DNA of 12,089 bases, taken from Treponema sp. (lineage in GTDB: Bacteria > Spirochaetota > Spirochaetia > Treponematales > Breznakiellaceae). Positions 1 to 6,004 of this stretch are shown here, in pieces. Every line of letters starts with the position of its first letter. The first letter of the stretch is position 1. The notes beneath the pieces were generated by a model that was not told the DNA's origin, ran no database searches, and saw only the letters and a program-made list of their open reading frames with translations. Both the position numbers and the translations under genes were made by a program. The DNA lies in NCBI GenBank assembly GCA_031266095.1, contig JAISBR010000160.1, positions 1 through 12,089 of the forward strand, in the 5' to 3' direction.

Positions 1-83
1 AAAATTGTACTTGCGGTGTTTCCCGGCCCGTGTTTTACTACCCCCCTGGTGCGGGTGCCTGGCGCCATAATTCCCCGTATCCA

Positions 84-105
84 CCCCCCCCCCCCCCCCC
101 CCCCC
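84..105. repeat. 22-base poly-C (poly-G) homopolymer tract
   Basis: An uninterrupted run of 22 C residues lies 115 bp upstream of the lipoprotein start codon. Runs this long are unstable through slipped-strand mispairing, and poly-G tracts in front of surface-protein genes vary in length in Treponema pallidum (family knowledge). On the minus strand it is a G tract 15 bp before an ATG (68-66) whose frame stays open to the left edge, so it could instead serve a leftward gene outside the window. Exact length is also error-prone in assemblies. Confidence 0.9.
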
Positions 106-155
106 GTCGATAGTTTCGCTCTCTAATTACCAGCTGCACCTCTCCCGTATATCAT

Positions 156-188
156 GCCGGATGCCCCCCGCGGGGTATACCGGCTTTT
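156..188 (+). promoter_or_regulatory. Leader hairpin with T-run upstream of lipoprotein gene
   Basis: The arm GCCGGATGCCCC (156-167) pairs with GGGGTATACCGGC (172-184) through about 12 base pairs, with one bulged A, one G-U pair and a CCGC loop. It is followed directly by TTTT (185-188). It has the form of an intrinsic terminator but sits 32 bp before the start codon at 220, so it may be an attenuator in the lipoprotein mRNA leader or the terminator of a gene to the left. The T-run is short, so termination efficiency is uncertain. Confidence 0.45.
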
Positions 189-219
189 GGTATTACAACC
201 TCACAATAAGGAGCTTCTC

Positions 220-1752
220 ATGAACAAGAAAAGCGGCAAACGGCTCTTCTTCGGCTGCATCACGCTCATCGCGCTGATGCTGTGTATCGGTACGGGCTGC
301 CCCAGCCCTACCGACAGCGGCGGTGGCGGCGGCGGGTCCACGACCATCACGCCCCAGACCATGGAGTATAACAGCGTGGATTCTGACGGCAATGCGTATC
401 AATTGAGCATTACGGAAAACTTCGGCGGAGCAAAATACACCGCAAAGCAGGGTGACCGGTATATATTAACGATTGTATTGGTATCGGGAGGAATGCAAAC
501 CAGCAGCGGGACCGTTGCCGGCGCGGGCGCCGCTATTACACTGCGGCCCTCAAAAGGATCGGGGACGATTACGGTACAGATAAGCGGCGAAGACCTGACC
601 GGTATCACTATTCCAGCCACCGTCAAAGATGATGACAACGCGGCGCTGCCAATTTCAAACGCTCCCATTACGTTAGCGCCTCTAACGGCGGAAGAGTACC
701 TTGCGGCGAAATTAGCCGCGGAAATCAACGCCATCCGGGCGGGGAGTGCCACAGCGGAGGGCGCCACGGTAAAGCTTGCCGCGGACACTCAGGTAGGGAT
801 ACCAAGTACCCTTACCGTGCCTGCGGGCGTTACGCTTGACGTGACGGCAGGCGGCGCGGCGCTCATCTTGGGATCACAAGCTGTTGGTAACACGCCTGTA
901 ACCTTGACCGTGAACGGCACGGTAATCGCGGGGTCTGACCATGTCCGCCTGGAAGACTCCCAATGGGGTGCGGCGACCATCAACGGGAGCGGGACCATCC
1001 GCCTGAATGGAAAAGGGAACCTCCTCTATGTCGAAGGTAACAAGAATGTTGCTAACCGGAAAATCATCCTTGACGGCGTTACGCTGGTTGGACTGGAAGA
1101 CAACGACCAGGCATTGGTATATGTGGGTAAAGGCGGCGAGTTTGTCATGGAAAGCGGCGTAATTACGGGCAACAGTGCTACCAGCGACAATTCGGACGGG
1201 GGCGGCGTGAAAGTGCAAAAGGGCGGCAGCTTCATCATGGAAGGCGGAAAGATTTCGGGCAACAGCGCCAATGGCAGCGTAGGGGGGATCAATGGCGGCG
1301 GCGTGTATGTTGCCGATAATGGTTCCGTGTTCACCATGTCGGGCGGCATAATTTCAGGCAACAATGTCAGCGGCCCAGATGCCTGGGGGGGCGGTGTGGA
1401 CGTGGAATTTTACGGCAGCTTCATCATGGAAGGCGGAGAGATTTCGGGCAATAGTGTCAACGGCAGCAACTACGCCTCAGGCGGCGGAGTGGATATCAGA
1501 GACAATGCCTCTTTCACCATGAAAGGCGGCACGATTTACGGCAACGTCTCGGTTGCTAACGCAGGCGGCAATGCCAACGAGACGAAAATAGGCGGTGCCC
1601 TGGTAAATGGCAAGGGCGCGGCGATTTCAGTTCTTGGCAGCAAGGCAGTAGCAAAGTGGGGCACAGGCGGGACCTACACCATAGGCGGCGTAGCCCAGTC
1701 CGGCGGCAGCGACATAGGCAGTACGGACGAGACACTGATTGCGACACCGTAA
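220..1752 (+). CDS. Surface lipoprotein with beta-helix-type repeats
   Basis: The 510-residue product begins with a basic n-region, a hydrophobic core and the lipobox IGTGC, so Cys27 is the predicted lipidation site. A glycine linker (GGGGGG) follows. Residues about 40-150 look like a small beta-rich domain. From about residue 205 the sequence is Val/Ile/Thr/Gly-rich, and residues 305-444 carry five copies of a repeat of the form GGxFxMxGGxISGN. This resembles right-handed beta-helix and chlamydial Pmp-like surface proteins. The start at 220 is chosen because AAGGAG (208-213) lies 6 nt upstream and the signal peptide starts there; an upstream in-frame ATG at 154 lies before the leader hairpin and has no ribosome site. 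The role is unknown, probably adhesion or surface display (inference). A terminator follows at 1769. The upstream poly-C tract and leader hairpin suggest variable or attenuated expression. Confidence 0.85.
   Translation: MNKKSGKRLFFGCITLIALMLCIGTGCPSPTDSGGGGGGSTTITPQTMEYNSVDSDGNAYQLSITENFGGAKYTAKQGDRYILTIVLVSGGMQTSSGTVAGAGAAITLRPSKGSGTITVQISGEDLTGITIPATVKDDDNAALPISNAPITLAPLTAEEYLAAKLAAEINAIRAGSATAEGATVKLAADTQVGIPSTLTVPAGVTLDVTAGGAALILGSQAVGNTPVTLTVNGTVIAGSDHVRLEDSQWGAATINGSGTIRLNGKGNLLYVEGNKNVANRKIILDGVTLVGLEDNDQALVYVGKGGEFVMESGVITGNSATSDNSDGGGVKVQKGGSFIMEGGKISGNSANGSVGGINGGGVYVADNGSVFTMSGGIISGNNVSGPDAWGGGVDVEFYGSFIMEGGEISGNSVNGSNYASGGGVDIRDNASFTMKGGTIYGNVSVANAGGNANETKIGGALVNGKGAAISVLGSKAVAKWGTGGTYTIGGVAQSGGSDIGSTDETLIATP
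1132..1545 (+). repeat. Five degenerate in-frame beta-helix repeats
   Basis: Five in-frame units within the lipoprotein share the protein pattern GG-S-F-x-M-x-GG-x-I-S-G-N. Units two and four are nearly identical at DNA level: the stretch from 1224 and the stretch from 1413 match closely for about 50 bp, 189 bp (63 codons) apart. Such near-identity can support recombination that adds or removes two repeat units without breaking the frame. Confidence 0.8.
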
Positions 1753-1768
1753 AGTGTTTTAAGGCACA

Positions 1769-1802
1769 GGGAGTACGGGGCAACCGCTCAGTACTCCCTT
1801 TT
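1769..1802 (+). terminator. Intrinsic terminator after lipoprotein gene
   Basis: GGGAGTAC (1769-1776) pairs perfectly with GTACTCCC (1791-1798) across a 14-nt loop and is followed by TTTT (1799-1802). It lies 16 bp after the lipoprotein stop and 28 bp before the next start codon. The next gene therefore either has a promoter overlapping this short gap or depends on read-through; I see no convincing promoter in the gap. Confidence 0.75.
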
Positions 1803-1830
1803 AATCATCAAGTCCAATAAGGAGGTCATT

Positions 1831-2595
1831 ATGGCAGTCATTGATGATGTTCCCGAGGTCCTGCACCGTATCCGGGCACGACTCTATCCCAACTACCTCA
1901 CCACCGTGGAGGGTGCGTATGTCGCCCGCACCGACGACGAGGCGGCCCTCTCCATCGAGAAGGTCTGCGCCGCCATGAAAAACCGCGGCGGCTTCACCGG
2001 CGAGTACGAGGACGCCGTGGAGTACAACCGCCTCTTCATGAGAGAGGCCGCTTACCAGCTCTGCGACGGGTTCTCGGTCAACTTCGGCGGCTTCTTCACC
2101 GTGCGCCCCCGCATCGGCGGCGCCTTCAAGAACGCCGTCGAACCCTGGGACCGGGACAAGCACCCGGTCCGCTTCAGCTTCCACACCCTCAAAGCCCTGC
2201 GGGACATCACGCAGCACATCGAAGTGGTCATCGAGGGCGTCCACGACGGCTCCGGCTACATCGCCGAATTCACCGACGTATCCACGGAGGCGGAGAACGA
2301 GAGCCTGACGCCCGGCGGCATGTTTGTCATCGAGGGCCACAAGCTGAAAATAGCCGGGACCCACGTTGACAACGGCGTGTACTTCGTACTGGCGAGCAAC
2401 CCCGTGTACCGGGAAAAGGTCGACGAGCACTACGCGGAAAACATGCCCGGCAAAATCATCGGCAAAATCCCCAACCTCGCCGCCGGGGGGTGGAAACTGC
2501 GGATAATCACCCAGTTCGCCGCTGGCGGCGCCTTCACCAAAGACCCCCGCACCATCGACTTCGCCCCCATATTAACCGTCTCCGCCCCGAACTAA
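1831..2595 (+). CDS. HU-like DNA-binding domain plus DUF4469 protein
   Basis: This 254-residue protein has no signal peptide or membrane segment. Residues about 1-125 match the HU/IHF-like DNA-binding domain seen at the front of many Bacteroidetes and spirochaete proteins (the RPRIGGAFKN stretch is typical). Residues about 135-250 match DUF4469, a beta-sandwich of the immunoglobulin type, with the motif LTPGGMFVIEGHKLKIAG and a C-terminal LRIITQF strand. The family usually occurs as this same two-domain fusion, so the gene looks complete. The start is fixed by AAGGAGG (1819-1825) five bases before ATG. Codon use is strongly C-ending, more so than in the lipoprotein. The biological role is not established; a nucleoid or phage-related structural role is possible (inference). 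It is followed by a strong terminator. Confidence 0.85.
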   Translation: MAVIDDVPEVLHRIRARLYPNYLTTVEGAYVARTDDEAALSIEKVCAAMKNRGGFTGEYEDAVEYNRLFMREAAYQLCDGFSVNFGGFFTVRPRIGGAFKNAVEPWDRDKHPVRFSFHTLKALRDITQHIEVVIEGVHDGSGYIAEFTDVSTEAENESLTPGGMFVIEGHKLKIAGTHVDNGVYFVLASNPVYREKVDEHYAENMPGKIIGKIPNLAAGGWKLRIITQFAAGGAFTKDPRTIDFAPILTVSAPN

Positions 2596-2615
2596 GCGCC
2601 CGCCGCCCAACCACC

Positions 2616-2642
2616 AAACCCTCCAGCCGGAGGGTTTTTTTT
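2616..2642 (+). terminator. Strong intrinsic terminator after DUF4469 gene
   Basis: AAACCCTCC (2616-2624) pairs with GGAGGGTTT (2629-2637) over a four-base AGCC loop, and the run of eight T residues spans 2635-2642. This is a textbook rho-independent terminator 20 bp after the stop codon. Confidence 0.93.
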
Positions 2643-2683
2643 CGCCGCCTGAGCACAAGCGCTGTCGACACCGCCTCGAAAAG

Positions 2684-2710
2684 CTCCCTCAGCCGGCCTA
2701 GCTGAGGGAG
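2684..2710. repeat. Ten-bp-stem hairpin at left end of the tandem array
   Basis: CTCCCTCAGC (2684-2693) is perfectly complementary to GCTGAGGGAG (2701-2710), with loop CGGCCTA. The 3' arm is the GCTGAGGG core of the first repeat unit, so the array begins inside a hairpin. Confidence 0.8.
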
Positions 2711-2900
2711 GTGAGCCAGGCTAGCAGAGGGAAATGAGCTAAGCTGGCAGAGGGAAGTGAGCAAGCCTAGCAGAGGGTGGCTTCGCTAGCCTAGCTGAGG
2801 GGTACTTTGCTAGCCTAGCTGAGGGGTACTTCGCTAGCTTAGCTGCGAGGGACTTCGCTAGCCTAGCTGAGGGTGGCTTCGCCAGCCTAGCTGAGGGAGG
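2697..2900. repeat. Nine-copy approx. 24-bp tandem array rich in CTAG
   Basis: The GAGGG core starts at 2704, 2727, 2750, 2773, 2797, 2821, 2847, 2869 and 2893, giving periods of 22-26 bp, mostly 23-24. The approximate unit is GCTAGCCTAGCTGAGGG followed by a variable 6-7 bases such as GTACTTC. Eleven CTAG tetranucleotides fall within these 204 bp. The leftmost three internal units (GAGGGAAATGAG type) differ from the central TACTTCGC type, suggesting two sub-families or decay from one side. No long open frame follows the period (24 bp would keep frame, but unit lengths vary), so this is not a coding repeat. It lies between two convergent genes. Confidence 0.9.
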
Positions 2901-2928
2901 TGATTCCAACTTGGAATCAGCCCCCTCA
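2892..2928. repeat. Long hairpin at right end of the tandem array
   Basis: TGAGGG-A-GG-TGATTCCAA pairs with TTGGAATCA-G-CC-CCCTCA around a single C. This makes about 17 pairs with one bulged A and one bulged G; the inner 9-bp palindrome 2901-2919 is perfect. The outer arm is the last array unit, so both ends of the array are folded into hairpins by sequences outside the repeat. Confidence 0.8.
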
Positions 2929-2948
2929 ATTGGCCTCGAAAAGGCTCA

Positions 2949-2981
2949 CTATTCCGGCACGGAATAGGGCCGGAACCGGCC
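2949..2981 (-). repeat. Two adjacent perfect hairpins after the ankyrin gene
   Basis: CTATTCCG-gca-CGGAATAG (2949-2967) and GGCCGG-aa-CCGGCC (2968-2981) abut each other and lie 7 bp beyond the ankyrin stop codon on the minus strand. Neither is followed immediately by a T-run; TTTT appears only after a further 6 bp (minus strand, 2942-2939). They may act as a weak terminator or an mRNA 3'-end stabiliser for the ankyrin transcript. Confidence 0.65.
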
Positions 2982-2988
2982 TTCAGGA

Positions 2989-5793
2989 TTAATTCAGCAG
3001 CGTTACATTCTCATGGCGATTCCAGCGTACCGCGATGTCCGCGGGGCTCTCGGCGGCGATATTTTTCAGGCTCTTGTTGGCGCCCAGTTCCAGCAGCAGC
3101 AGGATGGTATCGGTATTGCTCTGGCGGGCCGCGTAATGGAGGATGGTGTTGCCGGAAGCGTCCCGGGCGTTTATCGCCCTGCCTGAAAAGAGGGCGTATA
3201 TCCCCTCAGAGCCTTTGGTAAGGACAATTTCGGCGGGAGTTCTTCCGTCGCCGGCGGTGGAGAAGGGATCGGAGCCGCTGTCGGCCAGGAGTTTAGCCGA
3301 TTCCCACGCGCTCAGATCCACCGCGAGACGCAGGGGGGTACGGCCGTTGGAATCCACCGCGGTCCGGCGGGCCCCCTGATCAAGGATTATCTTGACCGTT
3401 GACGCCGGCGCTTTTTCCCGCAGGGCGATGTGCAGGGCGGAATTGCCAAAGTCATCGCTGCCGTTTATGCGATCCTTGGTCAGCAGGGTAGATACCATGC
3501 GGGGCGAGACGTTTAAAGCGGTCTGGAACGGGGTCCGCTCACGGGTATTCCGGGCATGGATTGAAACGCCCATCCGTAACAGGACATTTACCAGATCGGA
3601 GCGTTCCATATTGACCGCCATGTGGAGGGGTGTATCGCCCCGGACATTTCTGGTCATGGGGTCCGCTCCCCGCGCCGCCAGCCGTTCCATTGATCCGGTA
3701 TAGCCGGCTATAACCGCTTCCATGAAGGGGGTATTGCCGTCGGTGTTCCGCACTTCGGGATCCGCCCCCCGGCTTATAAGGATGATCTCAATATCGCTGA
3801 TGCCCAGGCGTACCGCATCGTGGAGCGGGGTATTGCCGCTGAGGTTATGGGCGTTGATATCTATTCCCGATTCAATCAGGGTAAGGGCGGAGTTTTTCGC
3901 GTTCCAGCGTACGGCGGCGTGGAGTACCGAATTGCCGAAGGTGTCACGGGCGTGGAGATTGGCCTTGGAGGCAAGCAGGGTTCTGACGGTTGACGCGCCG
4001 TCATGCTTGACCGCCATGAACAGGGGCGTTTCTCCGGTGGCGTTCGCTGTTTCCACCGATAAGCCCTGCTGGATGATAAAGGGGATGTGCTGATCCATTT
4101 TCCACTGCGCGGCGTAATGGAGCATACTGTTTCCCAGCCCGTCCCTGGCGGTGATGGTCCGGGGATTAAACATCCACTGCCGCCGCTCTCCGGGGGAAGT
4201 AAGCGCGAGGTAGAGCGGGCTTTCCCCCGCCGAGTTGGACGCGAAAATATCCGCTCCCCGGGAGATGAGGAATTCCCCGCTTTCCCGCTGATTGGTCCGC
4301 ACCGCGATATGCAGGGCCGTATCCCCTTCTTTATTGCGGGCATTGACCAGGGCCCGCTGATCGAGGATAAGGGAGATGATACTGGGATCGCCCCGGTTTT
4401 TGACTGCCGCGTGGAGCAGGGTGTTTCCCGCATTGTCGCTCTGGTGTACCGTTTCAGGGGTTATGAGTTCGTCCAGGGCGAACCCGTTATCCCGCATGGC
4501 CCGGTCAAAGGGGGTAACGCCTGAATTATCCGCCGCGAACAGATCCGAGCCATAGACCAGGAGCAGGGGAATGAGGTTGATGCGGTTTTCTTCCACCGCC
4601 AGGTAGAGGGGGGTCTTCCCGTCGATATTCCTGATTGAAACGTCCGACCCGCCTCCAAGGAGTGTTTGCGCCAGATAGGGACTCCGGTTCAGGGTAACGA
4701 TAATATGCAGCGGGGTTTCACCGTGTTCATCACGGAGGTTCGGGTTGGCCCCGTAGTCAAGGAACAGGCCCAGGGCCTGGAGATGCTGCTCGGCGGGAAT
4801 ACCGATATGCAGGGGTGTATTCCCCTTGGCGTCCTGGGCGTTTACTTCCGCGCCCTGGTTGAGGAGCATCTGCATAATCCAGATGTTGCCGGAACGGGCC
4901 GCCTCGTGCAGGGGTGTAGCGCCGGCGAGGTTTTTGAGATTGACGTCGGCCCTTTTCTCAATGAGGAATGAGATAAGGCCTTCATGGCCTTCCCGGGCGG
5001 CGTAGTGCAGCGGGGCAAGTCCGTCGCTGCGGCGGACATTGTAGTTGGCGCTGCGGGCGGCCGGGGCAAAATAAGGGAATACAGGGTTTTCCGAGACCGC
5101 GCCGGCAAGGATAAGCCGCTCGGCGATTTCGATATGATCCCGCGAATCCGGCCGGAGCAGGGCCAGATCAAGGGCGTTGTTCCCGTCAATATCTTTTTTC
5201 TCCGCGGCATTGCCCGGATTATCGGCGGTTGAGAGAATGTCGTCTACCGCCGGGATATTGCCGGCGATACTTGCCAGGTGGAGGATGGTTCTTCCCTCAG
5301 CATCGCTTGTTTCAACGGTGGCGGGGGTCAGGATGGCCTGTAGAAAAGCCTGGTCCCCCTCAACGGCAAGTATAGCGGGGCTTGACCAGGCGTTGATGGG
5401 CTTATGTATATCCGCGCCCGCCGTGACCAGTATCCTGGCAATTTCGGGATCACCTTTTTCCGCGCAGATCCCCAAAGGCGTCTGGCCCTCATCGTCCTGG
5501 GCGTCTACCTCAGCGCCAAGGGAGATGAAAAAGGCCGCCAGGGTGGAGTCTCCTAATTCCGCGGCGTAGTGGAGTGGCGTCCTGCCCAGGGAATCCCGTG
5601 CGTGAACATCTACTTCCCCCAAAAAATAATCCTTAGCCCGGCCGTCGCCCTGGGCCAGCAGTGACCATACATCCTCACGAGGGCGAGGGGCTTCAACCGG
5701 CTTGGGCTTTGGGGCGCTGCGACAGCCCGCCATAATCAGGAAATACACCCCTAAACCCGTGATAAACGCTCTGAAAAGAACTGTAGACTTCAT
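2989..5793 (-). CDS. Ankyrin-repeat lipoprotein (about 26 repeats)
   Basis: This 934-residue protein starts with a lipoprotein signal (lipobox IMAGC, Cys24), so it is predicted to be exported and membrane-anchored. A short Pro/Lys linker (residues 28-40) is followed by about 26 ankyrin-type units, recognised by the recurring G-x-T-P-L-H-x-A-A/V motif roughly every 33 residues from residue 70 to the C-terminus. Several units are degenerate, with insertions (near 120-235 and 440-460). No other domain is visible, so it is probably a protein-binding scaffold. Ankyrin proteins of host-associated bacteria often contact host proteins, but a periplasmic or surface location is the prediction here (inference). 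The start lacks a clear Shine-Dalgarno; two hairpins occupy the 55 bp upstream. A TATAAT-like box on the minus strand at 5867-5862 may be its -10. The gene faces convergently into the tandem array. Confidence 0.93.
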   Translation of the reverse strand: MKSTVLFRAFITGLGVYFLIMAGCRSAPKPKPVEAPRPREDVWSLLAQGDGRAKDYFLGEVDVHARDSLGRTPLHYAAELGDSTLAAFFISLGAEVDAQDDEGQTPLGICAEKGDPEIARILVTAGADIHKPINAWSSPAILAVEGDQAFLQAILTPATVETSDAEGRTILHLASIAGNIPAVDDILSTADNPGNAAEKKDIDGNNALDLALLRPDSRDHIEIAERLILAGAVSENPVFPYFAPAARSANYNVRRSDGLAPLHYAAREGHEGLISFLIEKRADVNLKNLAGATPLHEAARSGNIWIMQMLLNQGAEVNAQDAKGNTPLHIGIPAEQHLQALGLFLDYGANPNLRDEHGETPLHIIVTLNRSPYLAQTLLGGGSDVSIRNIDGKTPLYLAVEENRINLIPLLLVYGSDLFAADNSGVTPFDRAMRDNGFALDELITPETVHQSDNAGNTLLHAAVKNRGDPSIISLILDQRALVNARNKEGDTALHIAVRTNQRESGEFLISRGADIFASNSAGESPLYLALTSPGERRQWMFNPRTITARDGLGNSMLHYAAQWKMDQHIPFIIQQGLSVETANATGETPLFMAVKHDGASTVRTLLASKANLHARDTFGNSVLHAAVRWNAKNSALTLIESGIDINAHNLSGNTPLHDAVRLGISDIEIILISRGADPEVRNTDGNTPFMEAVIAGYTGSMERLAARGADPMTRNVRGDTPLHMAVNMERSDLVNVLLRMGVSIHARNTRERTPFQTALNVSPRMVSTLLTKDRINGSDDFGNSALHIALREKAPASTVKIILDQGARRTAVDSNGRTPLRLAVDLSAWESAKLLADSGSDPFSTAGDGRTPAEIVLTKGSEGIYALFSGRAINARDASGNTILHYAARQSNTDTILLLLELGANKSLKNIAAESPADIAVRWNRHENVTLLN

Positions 5794-5807
5794 ACCATAA
5801 TATCGGC

Positions 5808-5824
5808 AAAAGAGCTGCTCTTTT
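5808..5824 (-). promoter_or_regulatory. Hairpin immediately upstream of ankyrin start
   Basis: AAAAGAGC-t-GCTCTTTT is a perfect 8-bp inverted repeat centred 23 bp before the ankyrin ATG. In the mRNA its 3' arm ends in UUUU, giving an attenuator-like or translation-blocking shape. A function is inferred from position only. Confidence 0.5.
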
Positions 5825-5825
5825 G

Positions 5826-5846
5826 AAGGTTCCGTACCGGAACCTT
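5826..5846. repeat. Perfect 9-bp-stem hairpin, TTCCG-N3-CGGAA core
   Basis: AAGGTTCCG-tac-CGGAACCTT is perfect and shares its core and three-base loop architecture with the hairpin at 2949-2967 beyond the other end of the ankyrin gene. Its right arm overlaps the -35 hexamer of the tRNA promoter. Confidence 0.75.
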
Positions 5847-5874
5847 GACATAATTCATCTCATTATAGTATAAC
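5845..5874 (+). promoter_or_regulatory. Sigma-70-type promoter for tRNA-Leu
   Basis: TTGACA (5845-5850, consensus) and TATAAC (5869-5874, 5 of 6) are separated by 18 bp. Initiation is expected near 5881, ten bases before the mature tRNA 5' end. A minus-strand TATAAT (5867-5862) lies inside the spacer and could drive the divergent ankyrin gene, so the two promoters would overlap. Confidence 0.75.
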
Positions 5875-5890
5875 TCTCTTATCGTCTTTT

Positions 5891-5972
5891 GCGGCCTTGG
5901 TGGAACTGGTAGACACGCCAGCTTGAGGTGCTGGTGCCGAGAGGCATGGAAGTTCAAGTCTTCTAGGCCGCA
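5891..5972 (+). tRNA. tRNA-Leu, anticodon GAG
   Basis: This is a complete class II cloverleaf. The 7-bp acceptor stem GCGGCCT/AGGCCGC has discriminator A5972. The D arm contains GGTAGACAC. The anticodon stem CCAGC/GCTGG encloses loop TTGAGGT with GAG at 5925-5927, reading CUC and CUU. The long variable arm is TGCC-GAGA-GGCA, and the T arm has loop TTCAAGT. The 3' CCA is not encoded. It is a single gene with its own promoter; no T-rich terminator is apparent before the convergent kinase gene ends at 6005. Confidence 0.97.
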
Positions 5973-6004
5973 AATCTGTACAGAATAACGATCAATTATA
6001 TCTG

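Larger units (their letters stand above)
2673..2947. repeat. Direct repeat GCCTCGAAAAG(G)CTC flanking the tandem array
   Basis: The motif GCCTCGAAAAGCTC (2673-2686) recurs as GCCTCGAAAAGGCTC (2933-2947), differing by a single inserted G. The two copies bracket the 24-bp tandem array and its terminal hairpins. They could be the ends of an inserted element, or two copies of a dispersed motif; the window alone cannot decide. Confidence 0.6.

Noticed and set aside
1..68. Leftward reading frame from ATG 68-66 open to the window edge
   Set aside because: Only 22 residues are visible (MAPGTRTRGVV...) with no recognisable motif, so a gene cannot be supported.
154..219. Upstream in-frame ATG extending the lipoprotein by 22 residues
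   Set aside because: It lies before the leader hairpin, lacks a ribosome site and would bury the lipoprotein signal peptide; AAGGAG before 220 is decisive.
2697..2900. CRISPR array
   Set aside because: The units are contiguous with no unique spacers, the period is about 24 bp, and no cas genes are present.
3876..4433. Long alternate frames overlapping the ankyrin gene on both strands
   Set aside because: They are by-products of the GC-rich repetitive coding sequence and lack family motifs; the ankyrin frame explains the whole stretch.
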